This document shows positions 1 through 7,726 of a DNA stretch of 46,465 nucleotides, piece by piece. The DNA lies in assembly GCA_039812125.1 (NCBI GenBank), contig JBDHZV010000009.1:1-46465 (forward strand), read 5' to 3'. The translations under genes and the position numbers were made by a program. The stretch is from Prado023 sp039812125. Its GTDB lineage: Bacteria > Actinomycetota > Actinomycetes > S36-B12 > CAIYMF01. A model generated the notes under the pieces. It did no database searches. It saw only the letters and a program-made list of their open reading frames with translations, and was not told where the DNA came from. Positions within the stretch are counted from its first letter, which is position 1. The number at the start of each line of letters is the position of its first letter.

Positions 1-51
1 CGGCGTCCGGACCCCGCGCGGCGCCCACCCCCGCAGTGGGAGGATTCGGGC

Positions 52-1110
52 ATGACTGTGGACCTTGTGGGCCGGGACTTCCTGCGGGAGGTCGACTTCA
101 CCGCCGAGGAGCTCGACTCGCTCATCACGCTGGCCGCCCAGCTCAAGGCGCAACGGGCCGCCGGACGGGAGGTCCAGCACCTGCGCGGGCGCGTCATCGC
201 GCTGATCTTCGAGAAGACGTCCACCCGGACCCGGTGCTCGTTCGAGGTCGCCGCCTACCACCAGGGCGCCCACGTCACCTACCTCGACCCGGTGTCCTCG
301 CAGCTGGGGCACAAGGAGTCCGCGGCCGACACCGCCGCCGTGCTCGCCGGGATCTACGACGCGATCGAGTTCCGCGGCGCCGCGCAGGCGACGGTCGAGG
401 AGCTCGCCGCGGCGGCGGACGTGCCCGTCTACAACGGGCTGACCGAGCTGTGGCACCCGACGCAGATGCTCGCCGACTTCCTCACGATGAAGCAGTTCGG
501 GAACGCCGGACCCGGCGCCGCCCCTGGCGCGGGCACCGATCCCGTCGACTGGTCCGGGATCAGCCTGGCCTACGTGGGCGACGCCCGGTACAACATGGGC
601 AACTCCCTGCTGGTGATGTCGGCCATCATGGGCGCCGACGTGCGGATCGCCGCACCGCGGCAGCTGTGGCCGGATGCCGCGGTCCAGCAGTTGGCCCGGG
701 AGCGGGCCGCCCTCAGCGGGGCGCGGGTCCTGCTGACCGAGGACCCGGTCGAGGCCGTCTCCGGGGCCCAGTTCGTCCACACCGACGTGTGGGTGTCGAT
801 GGGTGAGCCCAAGGAGGTCTGGGACGAGCGGGTCCCGGTGCTGCGCCCCTACCGGGTCGACGCCGCCCTGATGGCAGCCACCGGCCGCACCGACGCCCGC
901 TTCCTGCACTGCCTGCCGGCGTTCCACGACACCCGGACCACGGTCGGGCGGGACGCCGGCCAGCGGTACGGGATGACCGACGGGCTCGAGGTCAGCGACG
1001 AGGTGTTCCGCTCAGCGGCCTGCATCGCGTTCCCGCAGGCGCACAACCGGATGCACACGATCAAGGCCCTCATGGTGGCGACGCTGGCGGGGCCGGTCGT
1101 CCCGGCCTGA
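52..1110 (+). CDS. argF: Ornithine carbamoyltransferase
   Basis: Cytoplasmic enzyme that transfers the carbamoyl group from carbamoyl phosphate to ornithine, giving citrulline (arginine pathway). The 352-residue product carries the carbamoyl-phosphate motif STRTR at residues 57-61, SQLGHKES near 83-90, HPTQ at 135-138 and the ornithine-side HCLP motif at 286-289. The length and the EKTSTRTRCSFEVAAY context resemble the longer E. coli ArgF / catalytic ArcB type rather than the roughly 310-residue actinobacterial ArgF, so it could be a catabolic arcB. No arcA or arcC is visible, because the window begins 51 bases upstream. The start is well supported by GGAGG eight bases before the ATG. Confidence 0.93.
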   Translation: MTVDLVGRDFLREVDFTAEELDSLITLAAQLKAQRAAGREVQHLRGRVIALIFEKTSTRTRCSFEVAAYHQGAHVTYLDPVSSQLGHKESAADTAAVLAGIYDAIEFRGAAQATVEELAAAADVPVYNGLTELWHPTQMLADFLTMKQFGNAGPGAAPGAGTDPVDWSGISLAYVGDARYNMGNSLLVMSAIMGADVRIAAPRQLWPDAAVQQLARERAALSGARVLLTEDPVEAVSGAQFVHTDVWVSMGEPKEVWDERVPVLRPYRVDAALMAATGRTDARFLHCLPAFHDTRTTVGRDAGQRYGMTDGLEVSDEVFRSAACIAFPQAHNRMHTIKALMVATLAGPVVPA

Positions 1111-1129
1111 TCCCCTGCACCCACATGCT

Positions 1130-1163
1130 GACGGCGCCCGCCCCGGGTGGGACGGACGCCGTC
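1130..1163. terminator. Possible terminator hairpin between argF and whiB
   Basis: Inverted repeat GACGGCG (1130-1136) and CGCCGTC (1157-1163) with a 20-base loop, lying between two convergent genes. There is no T-run, so this is only a candidate. Confidence 0.3.
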
Positions 1164-1189
1164 GGTGTCGTGGTGGTGGGGCGGCCGGA

Positions 1190-1561
1190 TCAGGCGTAGC
1201 CCAGCGAGCTGGGGGCCACCGCGCGGGCGATCTCCTCGGCAGCAGCGGCCGCACCCTCGCCCCGGTGGCGGGGGAACGAGGCCAGCTCGATGCGCAGGTA
1301 CACGCGCTCCCGCTCCTCCTCGGTCATGCCGCCCCACACGCCGTACGGCTCGCGGGCCCGGATCGCGTAGTCCGCACACTCCATGCGGACCATGCACCCG
1401 GCGCAGACCGCCTTGGCAGCGCGGTCACGCCGCAGCCGCGCCAGGCCCCGCTCGTTCTGCGGATGGAAGAAGAGGTCCTGGTCGGCGCCCCGGCACGCGC
1501 CGATCTCCTGCCACTCCCACGTCGCGTCCAAGGGGACCTGCGACAGCGGCTGCTGGGGCAT
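1190..1561 (-). CDS. whiB: WhiB-family Fe-S transcription factor, WhiB3/WblA-like
   Basis: Small actinobacterial regulator expected to bind a [4Fe-4S] cluster and act with the primary sigma factor. The 123-residue product has the four family cysteines (GACRG, then CAGC and ECADYA) and the turn motif GVWGGMTEEER. The WEWQ..GACRG.D..FFHP.NERG.AR pattern and the REPYGVWGG segment resemble mycobacterial WhiB3 and Streptomyces WblA more than WhiB1, WhiB2 or WhiB7, and no C-terminal AT-hook is present. The subfamily call is from memory of these sequences. The start at 1561 (MPQQ) is chosen over longer in-frame options because GGAGG lies about seven bases upstream. The open reading frame extends upstream to 1693 but without a ribosome site. 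Confidence 0.88.
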   Translation of the reverse strand: MPQQPLSQVPLDATWEWQEIGACRGADQDLFFHPQNERGLARLRRDRAAKAVCAGCMVRMECADYAIRAREPYGVWGGMTEEERERVYLRIELASFPRHRGEGAAAAAEEIARAVAPSSLGYA

Positions 1562-1933
1562 GTACTTCCTCCGTTCCGGACCGCAGAGGGCCCACGGCGT
1601 GGTCGATACGGTGACATTGCTCCTTGCACGGTCAAGCGGGTTGCCGGTCGCTCGCGGGCTGCTGCCCGTCCTGTGCTCCGACTCGCGGTACACGAAACGC
1701 TACTCAGAGTAAAAGCGGATGCTATCCACCAAAAGGATGGAAGTGCACTAGTACGATCCTACCAGCTATCACGGAGAGTGGGATCGCCACTCAGGTGCTC
1801 CAGACGTGGAACTGCCGCGGTTAACAGTCCTGAAACGATATCAGTGACACCGGGTTACTGATCCACAGGGGGGTCCTGCTCCCCCGGACGACGGACGTGA
1901 CGTGACTCAAGGTGATTGCCTAGGATCGGCGGC
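1562..1933. promoter_or_regulatory. Long AT-richer divergent intergenic region
   Basis: There is no convincing gene in these 372 bases. The central part (about 1680-1865) is far less GC-rich than its surroundings. It holds a 23-bp inverted repeat (1840-1862; arms ATCAGTGAC and GTTACTGAT around ACCGG, 8 of 9 pairs), a possible minus-strand -10 TAGCAT at 1719-1724 for whiB, and the DUF3039 promoter at the right end. A long leader with a possible operator suits a regulated whiB gene. Confidence 0.5.
1897..1926 (+). promoter_or_regulatory. Promoter of DUF3039 gene, probably leaderless
   Basis: The -35 GTGACG (1897-1902), an 18-base spacer and the -10 TAGGAT (1921-1926) are followed after seven bases by the ATG at 1934. 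This spacing puts transcription start at or next to the start codon, so the mRNA would lack a leader. It also explains the missing ribosome site and favours 1934 over the earlier ATG at 1916, which would lie upstream of the -10. Confidence 0.6.
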
Positions 1934-2215
1934 ATGCCCGACGACACCCGTCCGCAGGAATCGCCGGAGCTGTCCGGCGGCACCGCCACCCTCGAGCGTC
2001 CGCAGACCAGCGACGACTCCGGCGACCACGATCGCTTCGCGCACTACGTCCGCAAGGAGAAGATCGTCGAGAGTGCCGTCATGGGCACCCCCGTGGTCGC
2101 CCTGTGCGGCAAGGTGTGGGTTCCCGGCCGCGACCCGTCGAAGTTCCCGGTGTGCCCCGACTGCCTGAAGGTCTACCACGGCCTCCCGCCGGGCGGGGAC
2201 GACAAGGACCGCTGA
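1934..2215 (+). CDS. DUF3039 domain-containing protein
   Basis: Small (93-residue) conserved actinobacterial protein of unknown function. Visible features are a polar N-terminus, the conserved core RFAHYVRKEKIVESAVMGTPV, ALCGKVWVPGRDP and a C-terminal CPDC pair. Together with the cysteine in ALCGK this could form a small zinc site. No signal peptide or membrane segment is seen. The start follows from the promoter position. Its last 43 bases overlap the 3' end of the convergent methyltransferase gene. Confidence 0.82.
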   Translation: MPDDTRPQESPELSGGTATLERPQTSDDSGDHDRFAHYVRKEKIVESAVMGTPVVALCGKVWVPGRDPSKFPVCPDCLKVYHGLPPGGDDKDR

Positions 2216-3072
2216 GGCCTGCCCGGGGGTCCCGGGCGGAGCGTGCCGAGCACCGCGGTGGCGCCCAGGTCCTGGTCGGCCAGCACCCGCGCGGTCATGC
2301 CGTGACGGTCCATCGCCGCCGCCAGCGCCGCTGACTGCGCCGGCATCGACTCGATGAGCAGGTGCCCCCCGGGGGCCAGCCACCGGGGGGCGGCGCGCAC
2401 GATCCGGCGCTGCACGACCATGCCGTCGGGCCCGCCGTCCAGTGCCGACATCGGCTCGCCGAGTCGCGCGTCGCGCGGCATCAGGCGGACCCGGGCACGC
2501 GGAACGTAGGGGGCGTTGGCGACCACCAGCGCGACCCGGCCCCGCAGGTGCTGGGGCAGGGCCTGGAACAGGTCCCCCCGGCGGACCAGCGGCGGCCGGA
2601 CCGACCGCGCGGCGTCGGCCGGACCGACCCGCGGTCCCCCGCCCGGGCGGGCGACCTGCGCCAGGGCCGCTCGCGACGCGGCCACAGCCCGGACGTCGAT
2701 GTCCACGGCCACCAGGCGCACCGGGATCCGGGTGGCCACCGCCAGTCCCACCGCTGCCGATCCGCAGCACAGGTCCACCACCCAGTCCGCGGGGGCAACC
2801 AGTCCGGTGGCGGCCCGGACGAGCAGCTCCGTGCGGGCGCGGGGGACGAACACGCCGCGGCGGACCGGCACGCGCCGTCCCGCGAAGTCCGCCCAGCCGA
2901 GCACGTGCTCCAGCGGCTCGCCCCGGATCCGTCGGGAGACCAGCCGGTCCAGGGCGAGGGGGTCGCCCCGGGCGGCCTGCCGCAGCAGCCGGGCCTCGTC
3001 CTGCGCCCAGACGCACCCCGCAGCGCGCAGGCGCTGCACCACCGGGTCGGCGCCGGCCGACGCGTCGCCCAT
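2173..3072 (-). CDS. PrmC/HemK-like putative protein N5-glutamine methyltransferase
   Basis: SAM-dependent methyltransferase related to the release-factor glutamine methyltransferase PrmC. Visible are the N-terminal PrmC-like helical part (RIRGEPLEHVLGWADFAGRRVPVRRGVFVPRARTELLV), a SAM-binding VVDLCCGSAAVGLAVA motif and VAVDIDVRAV. The substrate motif reads NAPYVP instead of NPPY. NAPY is typical of the PrmC-related paralogue group of unknown substrate rather than of true PrmC, so I do not name it prmC. The product has 299 residues. The gene is monocistronic and convergent with DUF3039, sharing 43 bases of 3' sequence. Confidence 0.82.
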   Translation of the reverse strand: MGDASAGADPVVQRLRAAGCVWAQDEARLLRQAARGDPLALDRLVSRRIRGEPLEHVLGWADFAGRRVPVRRGVFVPRARTELLVRAATGLVAPADWVVDLCCGSAAVGLAVATRIPVRLVAVDIDVRAVAASRAALAQVARPGGGPRVGPADAARSVRPPLVRRGDLFQALPQHLRGRVALVVANAPYVPRARVRLMPRDARLGEPMSALDGGPDGMVVQRRIVRAAPRWLAPGGHLLIESMPAQSAALAAAMDRHGMTARVLADQDLGATAVLGTLRPGPPGRPQRSLSSPPGGRPW

Positions 3073-3146
3073 GGCACCTCCGTGGGTCGCGGGGATGGGG
3101 GCACGCTACCCCCGGCGCATGATCGGCGGGACCGCACGTCGCGGGT

Positions 3147-3192
3147 CGGGCGCCCCTCGGGCACGAGCGCGGGCGCCCCTCGGGCACGAGCG
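3147..3192. repeat. Two perfect 23-bp tandem repeats upstream of the GH18 gene
   Basis: The unit starting CGGGCGCCCCTCGGGCACGA occurs at 3147-3169 and again at 3170-3192 with no mismatch, followed by a third partial start (CGGGCAC). It lies in the 248-base gap between the methyltransferase and the GH18 gene. The rest of that gap holds no gene I can support. Confidence 0.8.
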
Positions 3193-3320
3193 CGGGCACC
3201 GGCTGGGCTGCATTCCGCCCGCTCGGTCGCCGATATCACCCGTGCGACGCGTGCGGTGCGTGCGCCGGCCCCGACCCGGCTGCGTGCCATCATCGCTGGG
3301 GATGACGAGAGGGGACCCCA

Positions 3321-5117
3321 ATGCCTGGAACGATCGATCCGCGAGGGATGCGTGCCCGGCTGAGGTGGGGGGTGGTCGCCACGACCGTCGCGGCTCTCCT
3401 GATGGGACTGGCCAGCGTGCCGGCGGCGCAGGCCCAGCCCGACCCGGTCCGTCCCGTGGTGACCGGCTGGCTGCCCAGCTGGGACATGGCCACCGCGGTG
3501 CGGGCCGTCGAGGCCAACGCCGACCTGATGTCCGAGGCCTCGCCGTTCTGGTTCACGGCAAGGGCCTCGGGGGGCCGGGTGAGCATCTCGTCCGCGGCAT
3601 CCACGTCGGCCATGGACGCGGTCGTGGAGGACCTCCGGGGGGCTGGGGTCACGGTGATCCCCTCGGTCGTCGACGGCAGCGCCGCACGGGCCATGGCGAC
3701 GGTGCTGAAGTCCGCGTCTGGGCGACGTGCCCACGTGGCGCAGCTGGTCTCCCTGGTGACCGCACGGGGCTTCGACGGGATCGAGCTGGACTACGAGAAG
3801 TTCGCGTTCTCCGACGGGCGCGCGACCTGGGCGACCACCCGGCCCGCCTGGGTGTCCTTCGTCAAGGAGCTGGGCTCGGCGCTGCACGCCAGGGGCAAGC
3901 TGCTCGCGCTGGCCGTGCCCGTGATGTACGACGGTGACCGGGACTCCTCCAGCGGGTACTGGGTGTACGACTATGCCGGCGTGTCCGGCGCCGTCGACTC
4001 GCTGCGGATCATGACCTACGACTACTCGGTCTCCCGGCCCGGCCCGATCTCGCCCCTGTCGTTCGTGCGCCGCACCCTGTCCTACGCCGTCACGGCCTTC
4101 CCGAGGGCCCGGATCCACATGGGGCTGCCCGCGTACGGGCGGCTCTGGGTCGCCCGCCGCGCGGACGGGACCAAGTCGATCTCCGGGACCTGCCCCACGT
4201 CGGGCGTGCCCGGCACGACCAGCTTCACCGCGACCAAGGCGCGCAGCTACCTGACCACGATGGCCGGGGGGACCACCCCCACCATCCGCCACGACGCCGC
4301 CACCGGGGAGTCCGTCGCCACCTTCCGCCGCAGCTACACGGGCACGGGCTCGAAGGGTCGGAGCACGACCTGCACGGTTGACCATGTCGCCTGGTGGGTC
4401 GACGCCGCGGGCGTGGCGCAGCGGATGGAGCTGGTGGGCAGCTACCGCATCGCGGGGGCGGCGGTGTGGCACCTGTCGGGCATGGCCGCGGACGGCTGGT
4501 CGGCGATACGGGCCTATGCCCAGTCGGTCGCCCCGGAGCCGACCACGGTCACCGTGACGGCGCCGGCGAAGCTGGTGTCCGGGGGGTCGGCCACGGTCCG
4601 CGTCGCCGCGAGCTCGGCGGCCAGTGTGCCCGCAGGGGCCACGGTGAGGCTGTACCGGCGAACCGTGGGCACCTCCACGTGGCGCAAGGTCGCGACGGCG
4701 CGGACCGGTGCCACCGGCCGGGCGACGCTGAAGGTGGCCTCGCTGGCGCGGTCCACCCAGTGGCGCGCGACGGTGAGCGGGGCATGGGATCGCCTGGCGG
4801 GATCCGGCCGGGCGAGCACGGCGGTCGCGGCGAAGGTGCGCGCCTCGGTGTCCACCACCCGGCCGGCCCCCGGTGCCAGGGTCAAGGTGGGCGTCAGGGT
4901 GGTCCCCAGGAAGAAGGGCATGGTGGTGCGCCGCCAGATGCTCGTCGGGCGGACCTGGCGCACGATGGCGACCGCGCGCACGACGGCCACGGGTCGGGCC
5001 ACGTTCACGTTCACCTGGCCCAAGGGCCAGCCGCGCAGCACCTACCGGATCACGACGCGCGCGACCTCGACCCTGCTGGCCGGCGCCACCCCCCGGTTCA
5101 CGATCGCGACCCGCTGA
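3321..5117 (+). CDS. Secreted GH18 family glycosidase with two C-terminal Ig-like domains
   Basis: Predicted exported 598-residue protein. A signal peptide (about residues 1-39, cleavage near AQA) precedes a GH18 barrel (about 44-395). The GH18 catalytic motif is FDGIELDYE at 151-159, with E159 as expected acid and E155 replacing the usual Asp of DGxDxDxE. Low similarity to classical chitinases and the single-barrel layout recall YaaH-type or chitinase-like hydrolases acting on peptidoglycan or GlcNAc polymers; the substrate cannot be read from sequence. Two roughly 95-residue beta-rich repeats follow (about 400-500 and 505-598), each with a TWR..ATARTGATGRAT-type segment, probably wall-binding or spacer domains. 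A GAGAGGGG site precedes the ATG; a start at residue 10 (3348) would also leave a good signal peptide. Confidence 0.85.
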   Translation: MPGTIDPRGMRARLRWGVVATTVAALLMGLASVPAAQAQPDPVRPVVTGWLPSWDMATAVRAVEANADLMSEASPFWFTARASGGRVSISSAASTSAMDAVVEDLRGAGVTVIPSVVDGSAARAMATVLKSASGRRAHVAQLVSLVTARGFDGIELDYEKFAFSDGRATWATTRPAWVSFVKELGSALHARGKLLALAVPVMYDGDRDSSSGYWVYDYAGVSGAVDSLRIMTYDYSVSRPGPISPLSFVRRTLSYAVTAFPRARIHMGLPAYGRLWVARRADGTKSISGTCPTSGVPGTTSFTATKARSYLTTMAGGTTPTIRHDAATGESVATFRRSYTGTGSKGRSTTCTVDHVAWWVDAAGVAQRMELVGSYRIAGAAVWHLSGMAADGWSAIRAYAQSVAPEPTTVTVTAPAKLVSGGSATVRVAASSAASVPAGATVRLYRRTVGTSTWRKVATARTGATGRATLKVASLARSTQWRATVSGAWDRLAGSGRASTAVAAKVRASVSTTRPAPGARVKVGVRVVPRKKGMVVRRQMLVGRTWRTMATARTTATGRATFTFTWPKGQPRSTYRITTRATSTLLAGATPRFTIATR

Positions 5118-5138
5118 CGCACCGCCGTCGCGTCAGCG
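5112..5138. terminator. Bidirectional hairpin spanning both stop codons
   Basis: Perfect 9-bp arms CGCTGACGC (5112-5120) and GCGTCAGCG (5130-5138) with a 9-base loop. The arms contain the TGA of the GH18 gene and the TGA of the opposite-strand DUF2017 gene. It probably terminates or protects both transcripts; no T-run is present. Confidence 0.5.
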
Positions 5139-5681
5139 GTCCAGTGCCCGGATCAGCCGGTCCTGGTGGTAGGTCAGCCAGTCGTAGACCAGGTACGAGG
5201 CGCGGGACGGGTCGTCGTCGGGGCGGCGCAGGAAGTCCTGGGCCGAGTCCTCCGTGAGGTCCAGGCGTGCCCCCAGGGTCAGCCGCAGGTCGTTGAGGGC
5301 TCCCAGCCACGCTGTCGCCTCCGCGGCGGACAGCTTGGTCGGGTCAGGTCGCGACAGCGTGGCCAGGGCGGTGCGCAGGTTCTCCCGCTTGGTGGCGCCG
5401 AGCTCGCGCTGGGTGAACCGCCGGAACTCGTCGGCCAGCTCGGGGTCCTCATAGGCGTCCGGGAACAGCCGGGCCAGGGCTGGGTCCGTCGGTCGGGTGG
5501 CGGTCTCGTCGATCCCGACCAGCTCGGCGAGGGGATCCGTGGGGGTGTCGTGGGGCGGGGCCAGCAGGACCAGCATCTGCCCCAGGAGCTCGGCGAGCAG
5601 GGAGCGCTCGTGGGACCCCAGGCGCATCCACACCTGGCCGTGCCGGTTGCGCCGGAACCCCGGCGGGTCGAGCAGCCCCAT
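5133..5681 (-). CDS. DUF2017 family protein
   Basis: Conserved actinobacterial protein of unknown function, usually encoded right after clpS as here. The 182-residue product has the family core MRLGSHERSLLAELLGQ near its N-terminus, DPALARLFPDAY in the middle, and a helical C-terminus rich in charged residues. No export signal. The start at 5681 is chosen because its ATG shares one base with the clpS stop (TGATG), which implies translational coupling. The open frame extends to 5708 but would then overlap clpS. A role in ClpS/Clp protease adaptation is inferred from position only. Confidence 0.85.
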   Translation of the reverse strand: MGLLDPPGFRRNRHGQVWMRLGSHERSLLAELLGQMLVLLAPPHDTPTDPLAELVGIDETATRPTDPALARLFPDAYEDPELADEFRRFTQRELGATKRENLRTALATLSRPDPTKLSAAEATAWLGALNDLRLTLGARLDLTEDSAQDFLRRPDDDPSRASYLVYDWLTYHQDRLIRALDR

Positions 5682-5980
5682 CACCGGTCCCGCGACACGG
5701 TGGCCCACAGGCCGTAGGAGTGCATGGCGGTCACGTCGCGCTCCATCTCCTCACGGCTGCCCGACGAGACCGTGGCCCGGCCCTTCTCATGCACGTCGAG
5801 CATGAGCCGCTCGGCCTTGTGGCGCGGGTACTTGAAGTAGGTCATGAACACGTAGGTCACGTACGACATGAGGTTCACCGGGTCGTTCCACACGATCGTC
5901 ACCCACGGGGCGTCCACCTCGGCCTCGGTGGCCGTCGAGGTGTCCGCCTGCTCGACGGGGGCGATGCTCACGGCGCACAT
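5681..5980 (-). CDS. clpS: ATP-dependent Clp protease adaptor ClpS
   Basis: N-end rule adaptor that delivers substrates with destabilising N-termini to ClpC/ClpA-ClpP. The 99-residue product contains the signature WVTIVWNDPVNLMSYVTYVF (residues 26-45) with the conserved NDPVN substrate-pocket segment, then FKYPRHKAERLMLDVHEKG and AxxxVSSGSREEMERDV. The family length is usual. The ATG at 5980 fits this length; the longer reading frame upstream shows no family similarity. The gene is downstream of murI (41-base gap) and coupled to DUF2017. Confidence 0.93.
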   Translation of the reverse strand: MCAVSIAPVEQADTSTATEAEVDAPWVTIVWNDPVNLMSYVTYVFMTYFKYPRHKAERLMLDVHEKGRATVSSGSREEMERDVTAMHSYGLWATVSRDR

Positions 5981-6021
5981 CGTCCCACCCGTGCCGGCCG
6001 GCGGGGAAGCGGATCGTGGGC

Positions 6022-6882
6022 TCAGGGCCCGGCCACCCACTCCGGGGTGCGTTCCACCGCGGTCACCTCCGGTCCGAGGAAGCGCCGGCCCAGCCGGGCG
6101 AACGGCTCGGGGTCCCCGGTGGCCAGGAACCGGTGGACCGGCGCGGACGACCCCGCGGGCCGGCCCAGGCCGTGCCGGGTCAGCGTCCGGTACACGTCCT
6201 TGGCGGTCTCCTCCGCGGAGGAGACCAAGGTGACGTCGTCCCCGCACACGTACGAGATCACGCCGGTGAGCAGCGGGTAGTGGGTGCAGCCCAGCACCAG
6301 GGTGTCGATCCCCACCCCGAGCAGCGGGTCGAGGTACTCATGGGCGACGGCGATGACGTCGTCGCCGGTCACGATCCCGGACTCCACGAACTCCACGAAC
6401 TGCGGGCAGGCGCGAGAGTGCACGTCGAGGTCCGGCGCCGCGGCGAACGCGTCCTCGTAGGCGCCGCTCGTGACGGTGGCCACGGTGCCGATGACCCCGA
6501 TCGTGCCCGACCGGGTGGCCCGCACGGAGCGTCGCACCGCGGGCTTGATCACCTCGACGACCGGTACCGGGTACCGCTCGCGGGCATCGCGCAGGACCGC
6601 CGCGGAGGCGGAGTTGCAGGCGATGACCAGGGCCTTCACGCCGGAGTCCACCAGGTGGTCCATGACGTCGAGGGCGAAGGCGCGCACCTGGGCGATGGGC
6701 CGCGGGCCGTAGGGGCCCCGAGCGGTGTCGCCGACGTACAGGATGGCCTCGTCGGGCAGCTGGTCGATGACCGAGCGGGCGACGGTCAGCCCGCCGACGC
6801 CGCTGTCGAAGATCCCGATCGGGGCATCGGGGTCGCCCACGCCCGGACCGCCCACCGACGGTGTGATCGACATGGCGCCCAT
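6022..6882 (-). CDS. murI: Glutamate racemase
   Basis: Converts L- to D-glutamate for peptidoglycan. It shows GIFDSGVGGLTV near residues 23-34, the first catalytic cysteine in VIACNSASA, the second in LGCTHYPLL, and the conserved PYGPRP segment. About 284-287 residues, normal for the family. Two starts are possible, ATG at 6882 and ATG at 6873; neither has an ideal ribosome site. It opens a minus-strand group murI-clpS-DUF2017 and faces away from the MBL-rph-rdgB operon across an 88-base gap. Confidence 0.93.
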   Translation of the reverse strand: MGAMSITPSVGGPGVGDPDAPIGIFDSGVGGLTVARSVIDQLPDEAILYVGDTARGPYGPRPIAQVRAFALDVMDHLVDSGVKALVIACNSASAAVLRDARERYPVPVVEVIKPAVRRSVRATRSGTIGVIGTVATVTSGAYEDAFAAAPDLDVHSRACPQFVEFVESGIVTGDDVIAVAHEYLDPLLGVGIDTLVLGCTHYPLLTGVISYVCGDDVTLVSSAEETAKDVYRTLTRHGLGRPAGSSAPVHRFLATGDPEPFARLGRRFLGPEVTAVERTPEWVAGP

Positions 6883-6970
6883 TGTCCCCGGACGCGGTTC
6901 GGGAGTCCGGCCGGGGCTCGCTAGGGTGGCGCTCGGCAGGCCGGGCCCCCTGCCCCCGTGAGGAGGACTC

Positions 6971-7726
6971 GTGCGCCTGACCGTGATCGGCTGCGCGGGG
7001 TCCTTCCCCGGGCCGGACTCGCCGGCCTCGTGCTACCTGGTGCAGCACGAGGGGCACAGCATCGTGCTCGACCTGGGCAACGGGGCGCTGGGCCCGCTGG
7101 CCCGCCACGTCGACATCCGCGCCCTCGACGCGGTGCTGCTCAGCCACCTGCACGCCGACCACTGCATCGACCTGACCGGCATGTACGTGGCCCTGACCTA
7201 CCACCCGGACGGCCCCTCGCGGCCGGTCGCGGTCGTCGGCCCCGAGGGGACCGGCCGGCGGATGGCCGACGCGTACCGGGCCGGTCCGGGTGGCCGGGAG
7301 GACGCGATGTCCCGGGCGCTGGACTTCCACGACCACGGCCCGCGGCCGCGCCGGATCGGGCCGTTCGTCGTGACGGCCGTGCCGGTGGTGCACCCGGTGA
7401 CCGCATACGCGCTGCGGGTCGAGGCGGGGGGGTCCGCCCTCGTGTTCAGCGGCGACACCGGTCCCACGCCGGCGCTGGTCGAGCTGGCCCGGGGTGCCGA
7501 CCTGGCGCTGTTCGAAGCCTCGTTCCTCACCGGGGGAGCGAACCCGCCGCGGCTGCACCTGACGGCGGCCGAGGCCGCCGACCACGCCCGCCGGGCGGGG
7601 ATCGGCAGGTTGCTGCTGACCCACCTCGTGGCGTGGAATGATCCAGCGCTGTCCCTGGCGGAGGGGCGTGAGGCGTTCGACGGGGACGTGGCCCTGGCCG
7701 CGCCCGGGATGGTGGTGGAGCTGTGA
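6971..7726 (+). CDS. MBL-fold metal-dependent hydrolase
   Basis: Cytosolic metallo-beta-lactamase-fold hydrolase of the RNase Z / cyclic phosphodiesterase-like branch. The metal motif HLHADH is at residues 59-64, further ligands are likely in PVVHPVTAYALR and the Asp of VFSGDTGP, with a late His in LLLTHLV. 251 residues, no signal peptide. The GTG start at 6971 has GAGGAGG upstream. It overlaps rph by four bases (GTGA). In actinobacteria this gene commonly sits between murI and rph; its substrate is unknown, although RNA or cyclic nucleotide processing is plausible. Confidence 0.87.
   Translation: MRLTVIGCAGSFPGPDSPASCYLVQHEGHSIVLDLGNGALGPLARHVDIRALDAVLLSHLHADHCIDLTGMYVALTYHPDGPSRPVAVVGPEGTGRRMADAYRAGPGGREDAMSRALDFHDHGPRPRRIGPFVVTAVPVVHPVTAYALRVEAGGSALVFSGDTGPTPALVELARGADLALFEASFLTGGANPPRLHLTAAEAADHARRAGIGRLLLTHLVAWNDPALSLAEGREAFDGDVALAAPGMVVEL

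Noticed and set aside
2481..4472. 663-codon minus-strand open frame over the methyltransferase and GH18 genes
   Set aside because: Runs antisense to GH18 and out of frame with the methyltransferase; no motifs.
5133..6882. Inversion of a conserved clpS-DUF2017-murI block relative to the MBL-rph-rdgB operon
   Set aside because: A simple inversion would give a different gene order than seen (murI, clpS, DUF2017 in transcription order), and I cannot compare other genomes here.
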